Assembly (NCBI GenBank): GCA_036426205.1
Contig: CM071569.1
Span: forward strand, 4,466,876 to 4,530,875
Reading direction: 5' to 3'
Source: Ascaphus truei
Lineage: Eukaryota > Chordata > Amphibia > Anura > Ascaphidae
DNA length: 64,000 nucleotides
A program made the translations under genes and the position numbers. Numbering within the stretch: position 1 is the stretch's first letter; the number at the start of each line of letters is the position of its first letter. The notes beneath the pieces are model-generated. The model did not search any database and was not told the origin of the DNA. It saw only the letters and a program-made list of their open reading frames with translations. Shown piece after piece: positions 12,567 through 22,370 of the stretch.

Positions 12567-13689
12567 CATATTGAATGGAAAAAAGAAACGCCACCCCAGA
12601 GTCTACAAAATTATAGCAAGAGAGAGAGGGGGACCAGAGACCCCCTCTGGGTAGAGTGACATCACCTTTAGGTATGACCTAACTAACGTCAGTCATAGTA
12701 AGGCAATGCCTGTTACGGCTGACAACAGCACTTAACACTGTGTTTGTGAGATTTGAAGATCCCCGTTAGCACTTAACGAGGCTCTAACTTACGTTGACAC
12801 CTTGTTAAGTCACTAACTAAGGTCTGTGGATCTGAGCCTTTGATTACTGGGTAATTGATGTACACTTTAAAATGTTCTAATTTCTCCTGTTCCATTCGAG
12901 GGCATCATTGTGATGTCCACTGGTATTATTAAGGACCAGCCGGGGGGGAGGTGATATTTACTGCTCCATTGCAATGGTGAACAGAATAGGAGGACCTTCC
13001 CAAGTGATCACGTTGACACAACTTGTCGGCATGGTTGGTAGTCAGGATAAAGATGCAACTCTGCCCAAATCAACTCTGAGCTAAACTCTTACAAAAAAAG
13101 TAGCCAATTAGACCAAATATACAGAATTGTTTCCAAACAATTGTCAAAATCTACTGACTTACACAGCATTTGTTTTAAGGATAGCACGTATTGAAGTGGG
13201 TCTCTGGTCCCCACTTTTTTACTACAAATGTTACTATTTATATGTTGTGTTAGATGTTGCATAACTGTATTGAATATAGCAATGTACAGTACATGCTATT
13301 CAACAGATTAATACATATTAATTATACATTGTTAAAAAAAAAACTTAGTCTCAATATAAAACCAAAAGAAAGAAAAAGAATCAAAAAGAAATACACAAAG
13401 AAACAGGAAAATAACACAAGAACATACATTAGTGAGAGGTCATCAGATTATGACACATAGGTGTAATGTTCCATAGGTATATATACATAGGGGTACAATG
13501 TACAAAACAATATGAATGTCTTCCTTCTTTCTCCAATTCCTCATCCAACTACTAGACGAATATATCACCTATTTCCCGTATTAGCAACCCCAGGCAGGTC
13601 AGCCCGTCTATCCCAAAATCCCCCCTTCATACTGATGGTATGGGGACCAGACCTTATAATATTTAGGAAGTTGATATTAGAGTGAATGC

Positions 13690-15490
13690 GTTAATTTCTC
13701 CATCATCTTGATAAAGTCAACCCTTTCTAGTCTCTAACCATTCCTCCACAGTTGGGGGTGACAGCCTCTTCCACGTTCTGGCCAGAATATTTTTGGCAGC
13801 TAATAAATGTTTAACCAAAGTGCATGTGTGTCTGGGAGTCTCTGCCTTATGTCCGTTATGTTTGTAATCTCGTCAAATATTTTTTTCATATAGGCATTGA
13901 TTTTGGGACAGCTGCACCATAGATGTAAATAGTCTGCCCTTTGTGCACACATTTTCAAACAGATGTTTGACCAATCAGATATCCTTAAAACCTGGACCTG
14001 TTGGAGGTGCTTCAGGACTGAAGTTGAGCACCCCTGATGTGGTTCCCCACTGATGTGAGAATACCAAGCATCCAGGGTATACAGTAGGTTATATCTTCAG
14101 TAGACAGGCAAGCTATCTTGGTACCACCGTATGAATCATGGAAGTGATGTGTCTGGGCTCCTCACTAAATATTTTTCATTCTACGTTGGATAACTCTCAG
14201 AAAACATGTTATCTTTGCATTATTAGTCATGGCAAGGCGTAGTTGGAAATACTGATAGAATCTAACTCTCTGGTCCAATTTATCTTGTAGCTGCTGTAAC
14301 GTGAATATCGTGCCCTGCTGATAAAGCTGATTGAAATCGGTATATCCAAATTCATTTAACTTCGTGATAAGTGATTTGAGTTCAACCCCATTGAACGGTT
14401 TAACCATATTCATTTTAGTGAATGACGAATAGGCATTAGAGAGTTGCAGTTGCGATTAACTAATGCATTTCCTGATTTGTAGGGCATTTGAAATAAATGG
14501 ATGGGTTTTCCCCTTAGCGGTATGTACATTTGGAGGATTTGATATAGGCATAGATATTGTATTATTTTCTCTAATAATTTCCTCTAATTCCACCCAGTGG
14601 GCTTCTGGGGGAATGGAGCACCAATAATGCACATTTGCACTGTTATCCTAACTTAAAGTTAGGATAAGACAGCCCTCATTGTTCCTTGGGGGAGCATAGA
14701 ATTTTCCACCTAATACGGGGTTTCTTATTGTTCAGGATAACATGTTAAATGTGTTGCCTAATTTTGTCGAAAAAGGACTTTGGGCACAAGTGGGAAAGAG
14801 AGTGAATAAACGTAGGTCCTATAGTGATTTAACCAGCAGCCACTCAACCACCATGTCAACCAAACTCCCTTCCATGCTTCCAACAGCAGCTCTAAATTAG
14901 TAAGTGCTTTGCTATAGTTAAGTTAACATTGATGTAGTGTGTATGGTGGGATTGAAAGTCATAAATAATACGGTCTACATCAAATGGGAATCCCTAAACT
15001 TAAATTGGGGGTAGAGAGCCCAGCCACTGTGCCACATCAACTTGGATTTAGTATGATTGACTTTATAATCAGCCTCCTCTCGACATGTTTGTAGGCTAAA
15101 ATGAAGTCCTGGGAGGTCTCAGATGTAATGAAGAGGGTAATGTCACCTGCATAATGTGTGATCTTGTGACCATGAGCCTGTGAGAAGGTTCCACCAATTC
15201 TAGGATTAGTTCTGATAATTTGTACTAAAGGTTCAATGCTCAGATCGAATAGTAACAGAGAAAGGGGGCAGCCCTGTCTTGTTCCTTGTATTAAAGTAAA
15301 ACATGCAGTCCTATTACCATTTATCAAGAGGGCAGATGTGGGTCTATTATAGTGGACACTATTTCTAGACTCTACTGTTATCAGAGAGATTGTGTTACTG
15401 TTTAGAAAGGTCTAAAGAAGTTTAGGTGGGTTGAAATATTATGGCTGGAAGCTCTTTCAAAAGATGAACAAACTATTTATTTGGTAGCGG
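13690..15490 (-). pseudogene. L1-type LINE ORF2 remnant, copy B
   Basis: Reading the minus strand from 15327, the frame carries the L1 reverse-transcriptase signature GTRQGCPLS (about 15285-15259) followed by LLF and IEPL. It then shows HYAGD at about 15153-15142, where active elements have YADD; the catalytic Asp pair is damaged. A second frame at 14413-14165 shows YQYFQLRLA, typical of the segment after RT. Near 13950-13830 the motif HLWCSCPKINAYM resembles the L1 C-terminal Cys/His region. Near 13820-13725 KNILARTWKRLSPPTVEEWL matches the usual ORF2 tail. The order matches ORF2, but stops, frameshifts and a MITE fragment break it. The endonuclease domain and ORF1 are missing. It is a dead retrotransposon, not a host gene. 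Confidence 0.85.
13977..14036 (+). mobile_element. hAT palindromic MITE fragment inside L1, copy B
   Basis: Only the right arm (gatatccttaaaacctgg...gcacccctg) is present. It sits between the L1 segment around HLWCSCPKI and the upstream ORF2 sequence, and is shared with copy A. Confidence 0.65.
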
Positions 15491-15495
15491 GAATT

Positions 15496-15496
<1 letters not shown>

Positions 15497-15539
<43 letters not shown>

Positions 15540-15560
15540 ACAGAACCCACCCACACACAC
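15497..15560 (+). repeat. (CA)n microsatellite, copy B
   Basis: Pure (CA)n of about 40 bp followed by a broken CA-rich tail. It lies at the 5' edge of the minus-strand L1 remnant. Confidence 0.9.
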
Positions 15561-16039
15561 ACCTTTCCTCTCACATTAAAGGGAGGAAGCATAAGGGTCT
15601 GTTAGCAGGTTTATTCTTAAAGGCATAAAATAAAACAATCAAACAAAATGCTTAGCTCCTCTCTGAGAGCACTAACTAATGCCATTGTTAGTCCCTAAAT
15701 AGTGGTTGGAGGGATAAGCCCCTTGCCAACTATTGTAAGAACAGTCATATGCAGGTCATTTTACCTGCTGGCTACCAGCTTTCTCCAGACTGGGGTAAGG
15801 AGAAAGAGTCAAAGCCGTGTTCCAGGAACATCCTTTCTGGGCAGCTAGATTCACCATGGCTCACCTCGTTCAAGGCTGCAAAGTCCTGCATCTCCCAGGC
15901 ACACCCTACTGGGCAGTCCCCACAGCCTCTTGACCTGCAGGTTCTGGAACAGGTAGCCTCTGTGGCATCTCTCTCAGGGCCTCCCCCTGAGAAGCAAGAC
16001 CCTGCCTCTGCAGGATCTGGAAGCACTGACTGTATGTAA

Positions 16040-16440
16040 GTTCCTGCCTTTAGGCCTCGGGTATAGCGGGCGTGCACGCGCGACGAAGCACATGGCGTCA
16101 CGCGCCTGTCGGCTGGGTGATCTGTGGCCTGAGATCCACAGCAACGGGGAGGCGTGGCTGTGATGTCACAAGGCTGGTTCGCCCTCATTGGCTGAACCAC
16201 CCACGTGACCCGGCTATCGCGCGACAAAAAGAAAAAAAATTGTCTCTTGAAAAGCCTACCAAGCCACCGTGCTCCATCACGCGCTCTATGGCTGGCCTCA
16301 TTGAGGTGTGGCCTTTTGTTTGCGCCGCAATTGCAGACACACGCAGTATGGACGTGGCTTTACATAGATTAGGAGCTAATTACCTGCAGCCTAGCAGCTA
16401 AGGGTGTGGTCCGCTGCCACACAGTGAGGAAGTTAACCCA
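16040..16440. mobile_element. GC-rich, CpG-rich segment, probable MITE
   Basis: Begins around ttaggcctcgggtatagcgg and contains cgcgcgacg, cattggctgaaccac and cacgtgaccc, a composition shared with GC-rich MITE-like segments at 52811-53240 and 57689-58412. The duplication breakpoint (16067) cuts through its left end, so copy A holds only the first few bases. Its right end is not clear. It has no coding signature. Confidence 0.4.
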
Positions 16441-16460
16441 CACTATATATATATATATAT

Positions 16461-16495
16461 ATTCTAGCTGATATACCCGGCGTTGCCCGGGCATG
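16461..16495 (-). mobile_element. Helitron-like 3' terminus
   Basis: On the minus strand the sequence reads CCCGGGCAACGCCGGG, which can form a short GC hairpin (plus strand 16476-16491). TATATCAGCTAG follows, ending at 16464. A GC hairpin shortly before a terminal CTAG (CTRR class) is the classical Helitron 3' end. The base after CTAG is A rather than the usual T, and no Helitron protein is present. The call rests on this short motif only. Confidence 0.5.
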
Positions 16496-17045
16496 GAAGG
16501 GCAGGGGGCATGGAGTGGAAGGGTGGGGGGGGGCAAAGAGCAGGGAGGGGGGGGGCAAAGGCAGGGAGGAGGGGGGCAAAGGGCAGGGGGGGGGAAAAGG
16601 GCAGGGAGGGGGGCAAAGGGCAGAGAGGGGGGGCAAAGGGCAGGGAGGGGGGGGGGGCAAAGGGCAGGGAGGGGGGAAAAGGCAGGGAGGGGGGTAAAAG
16701 GGCAGAGGGGGGGCAAAGGGCAGGGAGGGGGGGGAAGGGCAGGAGGGGGGGGGCAAGGGCAAGGGAGGGAGGGGCAAAGGGCGGGAGGGGGGGCAAAGGG
16801 AGGAGAGGGGGGGCAACAAGGGCAGGGAGGGGGGGCAAAGGGCAGGCAGGGGGGGGGCAGAATGGCAGGGGAGGGAGGGCAGGGGGGGCAAAGGCAGGCG
16901 GAGGGGGGCAGGGGGGGAGGGCAGGGGGGCACCAGGCAAAGGGCAGGGGGGGGCAAAGGGCAGCAGGGGGGGCAAACAGGGCAGGGAGGGAGGTTAGGGT
17001 ACGGGGCAAGGGCGCAGGGAGGGTAGGGGGGGCAAAGGGCAGGGT
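16495..17045 (+). repeat. G-rich ~20-bp minisatellite
   Basis: About 27 tandem units of the form gggcaaagggcagggagggg cover 550 bp. G-run lengths vary from unit to unit. The plus strand has abundant runs of four or more G and strong G-quadruplex potential. Proline-rich (minus) and glycine-rich (plus) frames of 180-266 codons across it are repeat artefacts. It lies directly between the Helitron-like end and the CpG island and may be an expanded internal Helitron minisatellite. Confidence 0.9.
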
Positions 17046-17090
17046 GAGTCTTGGACACGTTAAATAACCCATTCCCCTGCGTTTACTCAC

Positions 17091-17135
17091 CTTGCACACG
17101 GCCGCTCTCCTGTTCCTACGGGTACCGGCCGCCAT
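17091..17135 (-). CDS. Putative first coding exon, unknown gene, minus strand
   Basis: The minus strand has an ATG at 17135 in a good context (gaggATGG) followed by 15 codons, MAAGTRRNRRAAVCK. It then meets a textbook donor, CAAG|GTGAGTAAAC, with the GT at 17090-17089. The exon ends on a codon boundary (phase 0). MAA-type starts with GCG/GGC codons are common in CpG-island first exons, and the basic RRNRR stretch could be a localisation signal. I do not recognise the protein. The intron would run leftward through the G-rich minisatellite and the duplicated block, and no second exon was identified. A chance ATG plus donor cannot be excluded. Confidence 0.45.
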
Positions 17136-17426
17136 CCTCCTCCACCTCGGGCTCCTCAGCGGAGAGGCTGAGACGCTCAGGTGAAGAGGTGCTGTGCCTT
17201 TTGCGGGGAGAGGCGGAGACAGCCGGAGGAGCGCCCTGTGTGAGGGGAGAGACGCACAGTGCATGCTCTGTGTGTGTGGGTGCGGGGGGTGAGCGAGAGC
17301 GCCGGGTGAGGGAGTGGCCTATGTGTGGTGAGAGCCGTGGGGAGGTGAGAGTCCCCAGCTGTGTCCCGGGCACTCGCTCCGCTCCCCCGCTGACTGTAGC
17401 AGTGCCGGGGGGGGGGGGGTGAAAGC

Positions 17427-17535
17427 GTGGGAAACAGGGAGACACGGGGAGTGGAGGAGGTGCGCGCGGGTCACTATGACTATGATTTCAGCCTGATGTT
17501 CGGGGAGGAAGAGGCAGAGCCTCTGGGACCGGCGG
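17427..17535 (+). CDS. Putative NFATC-family first coding exon (partial)
   Basis: The frame reads ...HYDYDFSLMFGEEEAEPLGPAG and is cut by a donor GCGG|GTAAGAG (GT at 17536-17537, phase 1). The pattern DF-x-L-x-FGEE followed by PLG and small residues resembles the acidic N-terminal transactivation motif in the first exon of NFATC3 and NFATC4, calcineurin-regulated Rel-like transcription factors. In those genes the exon also ends soon after this motif. The resemblance is from family knowledge, not a search. The frame has no in-frame ATG: it is open back to a stop at 17397, while ATGs at 17476 and 17482 are in another frame. A one-base assembly error is possible. The start given is only the open part nearest the motif. 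No later exon (Rel homology domain, SP repeats) was recognised in the window. Confidence 0.4.
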
Positions 17536-17639
17536 GTAAGAGACCGGGAGATGTGCTGCTAACACTGTGTGTGTGTGTGTGTGTGTGTTGTGTGTCCTTT
17601 GGCCCGTCACTCCGCCTCAGGCGAATGAGAGGTGTGCGG

Positions 17640-17663
17640 GGGCGGGCGGGCCAAGGGACCAAT
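17640..17663 (+). promoter_or_regulatory. GC boxes and CCAAT box
   Basis: Two overlapping GGGCGG words occur at 17640-17645 and 17644-17649. ACCAATGAG follows with CCAAT at 17659-17663, spacing typical of Sp1/NF-Y promoters. They sit just downstream of the plus-strand donor, so they may serve an alternative start or be incidental. Confidence 0.4.
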
Positions 17664-17700
17664 GAGATTTCCCCTAAGGACAGAGGCCATGCAGACAGGC

Positions 17701-17987
17701 ATACAGTGCTTTCACAAATATAGTATAAGATATATATTGATAGGCAGAGTACTGGACTGTAACACTCACATATGGCTATTTCTGTGGTGGAATTTCTTAA
17801 AAATTATTATTTCAGCACATTTATTTAGACATCAACAAGAAACACCGTATAGTGATTATGAAGTGATTATAGGACTGGGAGCGGAATACTAACTAGGAGG
17901 GAGCTATACATGCTTTCTATACATTATTTATTTTTCTAAAGCTGAATTATTTATTGTTCAGGGTTCTGAGACGTTTCCCCACCAAAA

Positions 17988-18045
<58 letters not shown>

Positions 18046-18649
18046 CATACATACATACATTATTATATACATTTCATAAATGGAACCCTATAACAAATAC
18101 AGAAAGAAAGGGAATATGACATCTTAATCAGTAGGTCTGGCAGATATCCCAGCTCAGCACTCCCCCAGCCAGCACTGAAAGGAGAGCTGTGCGGTTTATG
18201 CTACCCATAATAATCACACTAGCATTGGATATATTTGATGGAATGGGAAATGCAGAAGGAGATTGGTAGAGAAGGTATTGGCAGTTGGCCCAGCAGCAGA
18301 GGGGGAAGTAGTCTGGTTCAGGTTAGTGAGGTAGGAGAACAGGAGGGGAGAGGGGTTCTGTAGGAAGATTGACTTAAGAATGCATTATTTTACAAAGCCG
18401 TTTCAGTGGGTGTTTAAGGTACAGTCCTGTGCTTGCAATGGCATAAAAAGTAGTGGTAGCGTGTTTTATTTAACTGTTTGAATGTCCCAATGACTTTCAA
18501 GAGCCGGTTTTCTGGACGGTTGAGAAGCTAATGGCTAGGAGTCCATGTCAAAATGGATTTGAAGCAAAAGGTGACACTGTGTACTCATTTGCATGTCATT
18601 TCCCAGAATCCCTTGCTGCAGTGAAAGCACTGGGGTTTTATCTACATTT
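17701..18649. other. Non-coding; (AT)n at 17991-18060
   Basis: Possible first intron of the plus-strand gene. It contains a pure (TA)n tract followed by (CATA)n at about 17991-18060. No exon or family repeat was recognised in the rest. Confidence 0.5.
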
Positions 18650-18990
18650 TTGCTTTAAAGCTGCAGTTCCAGCTGCCGTTTAAAAAAATAAAAATGTCCC
18701 CTTTAATATCAATACAATCCACACAAAGAAAAGTAATTAGCTAACTTGCTGATTGATCCGTTCTCCTGTGATCGATCGGCAAAGATTCGGCTCGGAGGTT
18801 CACCAAATGGCTGTCAGTGCAGCAGCAGAGGACCAAAGATGTAAAGTTATGTGGGGAAGATCATATGACCAGGTAGTCTGTAGATACAATTGTACCGTGC
18901 TAGAGAGAGGGCAGGGCTCAAAAATGGGCGTGCCAGAGCATGTTTCAGAAGAGGAAGGGGATGTGGGAGGAGGGCTGGATTTTTGTCACG
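18650..18990 (+). mobile_element. TTAAAGC-ended MITE, copy 3 of 5
   Basis: Begins ctttaaagctgcagttcc and carries the core tgatcgatcggcaaagattc through tagagagagggcagggctc to gaagaggaagggg. It is truncated after that, lacking the right part seen in the 58873-59350 copy. A frame of 88 codons crosses it; see the findings on the shared frame. Confidence 0.75.
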
Positions 18991-19084
18991 CCATTGACCT
19001 GGAGTTAGTTGGCAGGTAAAGCCCTATAGGGTATTGCACCATTTTTCTAATGCTAGAAATACAGTAGGATTAAAAACAGGTTCA

Positions 19085-19455
19085 TCCTCCTCACTCAGAG
19101 CCCTGTTCCCATCCTCCTCACTCAGAGCCCTGTTCCCATCCCCCTCACTCAGAGCCCTGTTCCCATCCCCCTCACACTCAGAGCCCTGTTCCCATCCTCC
19201 TCACTCAGAGCCCTGTTCCCANNNNNNNNNNNNNNNNNNNNNNNNNNNNNNNNNNNNTCTCATGTTCAAAGGGGAGGGAAAAAAGGGGAGGCGGAGCAGG
19301 TAGCCGAGGTCGTGCCTATGGGGAATGGGGCGGCTACAGCGTTGCACTCAGAGCCCTGTTCCCATCCTCCTCACTCAGAGCCCTGTTCCCATCCCCCTCA
19401 CTCAGAGCCCTGTTCCCATCCCCCTCACTCAGAGCCCTGTTCCCATCCTCCTGTT
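19085..19455 (+). repeat. 27-bp minisatellite split by an assembly gap
   Basis: Units of tcactcagagccctgttccc plus seven bases occur at 19091, 19118 and 19145 (period 27). They resume at about 19345 after the gap and about 88 bp of unrelated sequence. Each side has four or five units. The true copy number is unknown because of the gap. Confidence 0.9.
19222..19257. other. Assembly gap (36 N)
   Basis: Thirty-six N bases occur in the middle of a tandem array. The sequence after it (19258-19344, including gccgaggtcgtgcctatggg) does not match the repeat, so local order or orientation is uncertain. Confidence 1.
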
Positions 19456-19513
19456 CAAAGTGCTTTAAAAAATGTGCTCTACCAGATTTGAAGAAACTCT
19501 AAGCCCCTTAACC

Positions 19514-19694
19514 CAAGTGGGCTTAACTCCAATCCTCACGCCCCCTCCCAACAGGTCAGGTTTTCATGATATCACCAGCTTCAGCACAGGTGGATCAATC
19601 AGTCAAAAATTGAGCCACCTGTGCTGAAGCTGGGATATCTTGAAAACTTGACCTGTTAGGGGGGGGGTTGAGGACTGGAGTTGTGCACCTCCTG
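19514..19694. mobile_element. Palindromic hAT MITE, 181 bp, perfect TSD
   Basis: Starts CAAGTGGGC and ends CACCTCCTG, with long internal complementary arms (cagcttcagcacaggtgg / ccacctgtgctgaagctg). It is flanked on both sides by ccttaacc (19506-19513 and 19695-19702), a perfect 8-bp target duplication as made by hAT transposases. It is the type copy for the commonest MITE in the window. Confidence 0.9.
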
Positions 19695-20250
19695 CCTTAA
19701 CCCTTTGAGTGCCTCAATGATGTAGCCACTGCATCAAAGGGTCTGGCACTACAGAAGACCCCACGACTTTGTGGCTACGTCATGGACTTTTTTTTTTTTA
19801 AATCTAGTTTTCTTGGGGAGATCGCGTTGAACCCGATCTGGCGCGCAGGAAAACGCAAGGTGAGGACACACGCCTCCACCGTTTCTGTAATCCGTGATGC
19901 CGCGATCGCGTGATCTACCCGACGAGCGGTCATGTGATCAGCGATGCGCCCCGAAGGGTCGTGGTCCCTCTTGGCGCCCAAGGGGTGGAATATACGAGAG
20001 CCAGGCTCTTTGCATCTCATTTGAGAAGGGTTTAAGATAACATTGATGTTTCGAAAAGCAGAAGGGGAGAGAGTATTTAAATATGAATCCCTCTTTCTTA
20101 AAAATTGAAAGCGCAGCAGCACGCAAGTAAAAATGGACAGGGTACGGGTTCGTAAATAAAAAGAGCGCTGCTGGATATGTTAAATAAATACTACTGTACA
20201 TGTTAAATTTGGAGCAGAAACAGCTTTTCATCACAAAGACACTAATCACG
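19695..20250. other. Non-coding; starts with a TTAACCCTTTGAGTG end
   Basis: The word ttaaccctttgagtgcc at about 19698 matches the left end of the 65-bp TTAA element at 53757-53821; a similar end occurs at about 43288. No right end is visible. GC-rich stretches at 19810-19990 (cgatcgcg, gcgcc) may be another MITE. No gene is seen. Confidence 0.4.
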
Positions 20251-21110
20251 GACGTCCATTATCTTTAAAGTGTTACTGTCCCATCATTTCAACCTTAATA
20301 ATTCCACTTCTGCGAATAATAAACCATTGAGAAATTAAACTCCAATTTGAATTAGGCTGACGATAATATTATCTTCAATTGCCATTGGAATGTATACTAG
20401 ATCCATTAAAGGAAGACATTATTCTCTCAAAGAAAACAGCCAAATCGTTTTACAAATGAGCGATCCACAAAATGTCATCCTTCATTGCCACTGTAATATA
20501 CTACATTTACGACGCTGGTAAACTGTGGATTCTGCTTGGTAAATATTGAGAGGAAGCTTTAAATATCATATTTAAGAGTTATAAACCCCATCAGGGCCCT
20601 GGGAAATTGCTGATGGGGTTACAGCTGCAATTCAAGTCAAATTAAGCTGTGAGCTACACGCATGGCCCCTTTGTATTAAGAGGTGCGTGTGCGCTGATGT
20701 TGTCGGACAGAAAAATAGCATTTTGTTCTGTCTGAAACGCCACATTATGTCAGTATTTGTGATATAGTATTTCTACTGTTTTGGTCCGTGCTGCGCTGGT
20801 ATTCTGCGCTAAAAAGAAAGACCTGCAGTGCCTTTAAGGTGACGCAGAAAACCGACGCAGGAAACCATCAAGAAAAGTAACACGTGCCATACGGTTTTTT
20901 TTCATTCCTAGACTGGCGTCAGTATGCAAATGTGACTCCGCCCTTACTCCTCCAACTTTCTCCGCTTCTCACCACAGGCAGACGTACCCGAAAATGGCGC
21001 GACTAAAATTAATACACAAATGGAAAACAGACAATCCCTGCGCCCCTCGCAAATTGGCTTGAGATGTATTATTGAGATTTCTACATTTTGATCCTACGTC
21101 TAATAACCAG
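20251..21110. other. Non-repeat AT-rich segment with an 11-bp perfect inverted repeat
   Basis: 20250-20650 has no recognised repeat and is rich in TAAT/ATTA words. At 20584-20594 and 20620-20630, AACCCCATCAG and CTGATGGGGTT are perfect complements around a 25-nt loop. 20690-21000 is CpG-richer and includes ATGCAAAT (about 20924) followed by CCGCCC. No exon was identified. Confidence 0.4.
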
Positions 21111-21112
21111 GC

Positions 21113-21330
21113 AACTTAGCAGTGGCTGCCGCCTCCTCCTTCTGAACCGCAGCGTCAAATGATGCCACGGGCGTCACCAACGTGACGTAACCCGTTTAGA
21201 AGGAGACTGAGGGCAGCAGGTAAGGAGTCGGCCGCAACAGCTAAGTGAGGTTCGAAAGGCTCGAGAGCACGGCAAAAGTATATGGGGGCGGACATTTTTG
21301 CCGCCCCCAAATTCTGCCACCATAAGCCCA
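21113..21330. mobile_element. Fragment of the CAGGGCCG hAT family
   Basis: The stretch agcagtggctgccgcctcc, cttctgaaccgcagcgtcaa and atcaccaacgtgacg-like words parallel the interior of the complete element at 53836-54208. The left end is missing. The right side continues into gccgcccccaaattctgcc. Confidence 0.5.
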
Positions 21331-22024
21331 GGCCTAATGGGAGATCAGCCACTGGTTGCATCTTTTGATCAAAACGTGATTCTAGCCTCCTACCCCCACG
21401 AAGGTAATTTCTTACTGTGCTATGGACCACACTTGGATTCTTTGTTATTAGACTTAGTTTCAAAGTGCAGACATTTCACTAAAAACGTTATGCTTCATTA
21501 ATTTAACCCTGTGGGCACTTTCACATATTTCACCGCGTTAAATCCACAGGACAATAAGAAATTGTATTTATTTCGTTTACGTACTGGCTATATTTGGACT
21601 TTACCCTGACGGGCTAGCAGGCTTGAATATGTTTCATCAAATCATGCAACTATACGGCTCTTTTGTTATTAGACTTAGATTAAAAATGTACAACTTCAGT
21701 TGTAAATTGCGAGAGAGTTTGGGAGGAGCACGGCCAATTTTTTTACCAGCTGCATACTTACTACATAGACGAAGCCTGGCGCAGGTATATATCAGCGCGG
21801 GGTTTTGCTCTTTGATACACAGAGTGCAGAATAAGAAAGAGGGGTCAGTCACAAGTTCTACTTTCAATGAACTCCAAAACATGTCTCCGAATGTGCGGAC
21901 ATATATAATGTGTCAGAAGGACTTTAAAGGGGTTATTTATTTATTATTATGATTATTATTTATTAGGGTTCATTATGGGTTAACTCTCCCAATAGAAGAT
22001 AATGCCAAATCAGGTGCTCTAACC
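21331..22024. other. Non-coding, nothing recognised
   Basis: AT-rich sequence, including an imperfect repeat of 'tttgttattagacttag' at about 21439 and 21661. The short frames on both strands have no recognisable domain. Confidence 0.5.
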
Positions 22025-22344
22025 CAGGGACGCGCTAACTGGGGGGTGCAACATTTTCTGGTGGGTTGTGGCGCGGCGCTTACAGAGCCCCTCGCGCTCT
22101 TCCCCAAAGCATTTGAATAAAACACCGGGGGAGCGCGGGCGAGACCTCTGTAAATTCCTTACCTGGGCTCCGGCGGCTTCTGGCGGCGCGTGCCATGGCA
22201 TTTGACTCTGCGGGGTCACATGATGGCAACGCAACTTCACGTGACGTCATGATGTCAGAAGATGCCGGAGAACAGGTGGGGGCGGGCAAGAGCAGGGGGG
22301 AGAGCAGGCAGCAGGACGCAGACAGAATGGTTTGCGCAACCCTG
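22025..22344. mobile_element. hAT family 2 MITE, ~320 bp
   Basis: Starts CAGGGACGCGC and ends TTTGCGCAACCCTG, with internal ggcgcttacagagcccc, catttgaataaaacacc and tgacgtcatgatgtc. Flanks ctctaacc and ccctaatc match at 6 of 8. Related copies are at 31101-31426, 32337-32613 and 60062-60347. Confidence 0.75.
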
Positions 22345-22370
22345 CCCTAATCCCTTAACAGACCTGAATG

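Larger units (their letters stand above)
9223..16067 (+). repeat. Tandem duplication, copy B (~6.85 kb)
   Basis: Second direct copy of the unit at 2325-9222. It starts in (TA)n directly after the last base of copy A and ends at 'gggtatagc' before unique flanking sequence. The reading frames of the internal L1 fragment are longer here than in copy A, so copy B is probably the more accurate sequence. The terminal ~450 bp (about 15600-16040) is unassigned sequence with modest GC content and no recognised coding domain. Confidence 0.9.
17046..17700. promoter_or_regulatory. CpG island, probable bidirectional promoter
   Basis: This interval is GC-rich with frequent CpG, unlike its surroundings. 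It contains a minus-strand ATG exon with a perfect donor (17091-17135) and a plus-strand exon-like frame with a GTAAGA donor (to 17535). About 300 bp separate the two. GC boxes lie at 17640-17649 and a CCAAT box at 17659-17663. A run of 13 or more G near 17407-17419 may be miscounted. Head-to-head exons within a CpG island are typical of vertebrate bidirectional promoters. Transcription start sites cannot be placed from sequence alone. Confidence 0.6.

Noticed and set aside
16369..17264. Proline-rich (minus) and glycine-rich (plus) frames of 180-266 codons
   Set aside because: They lie almost entirely in the G-rich minisatellite, are open in several frames on both strands and have no domain structure.
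20924..20950. Octamer (ATGCAAAT) plus GC box as a promoter
   Set aside because: Single short motifs with no downstream exon or CpG island; expected by chance in 64 kb.
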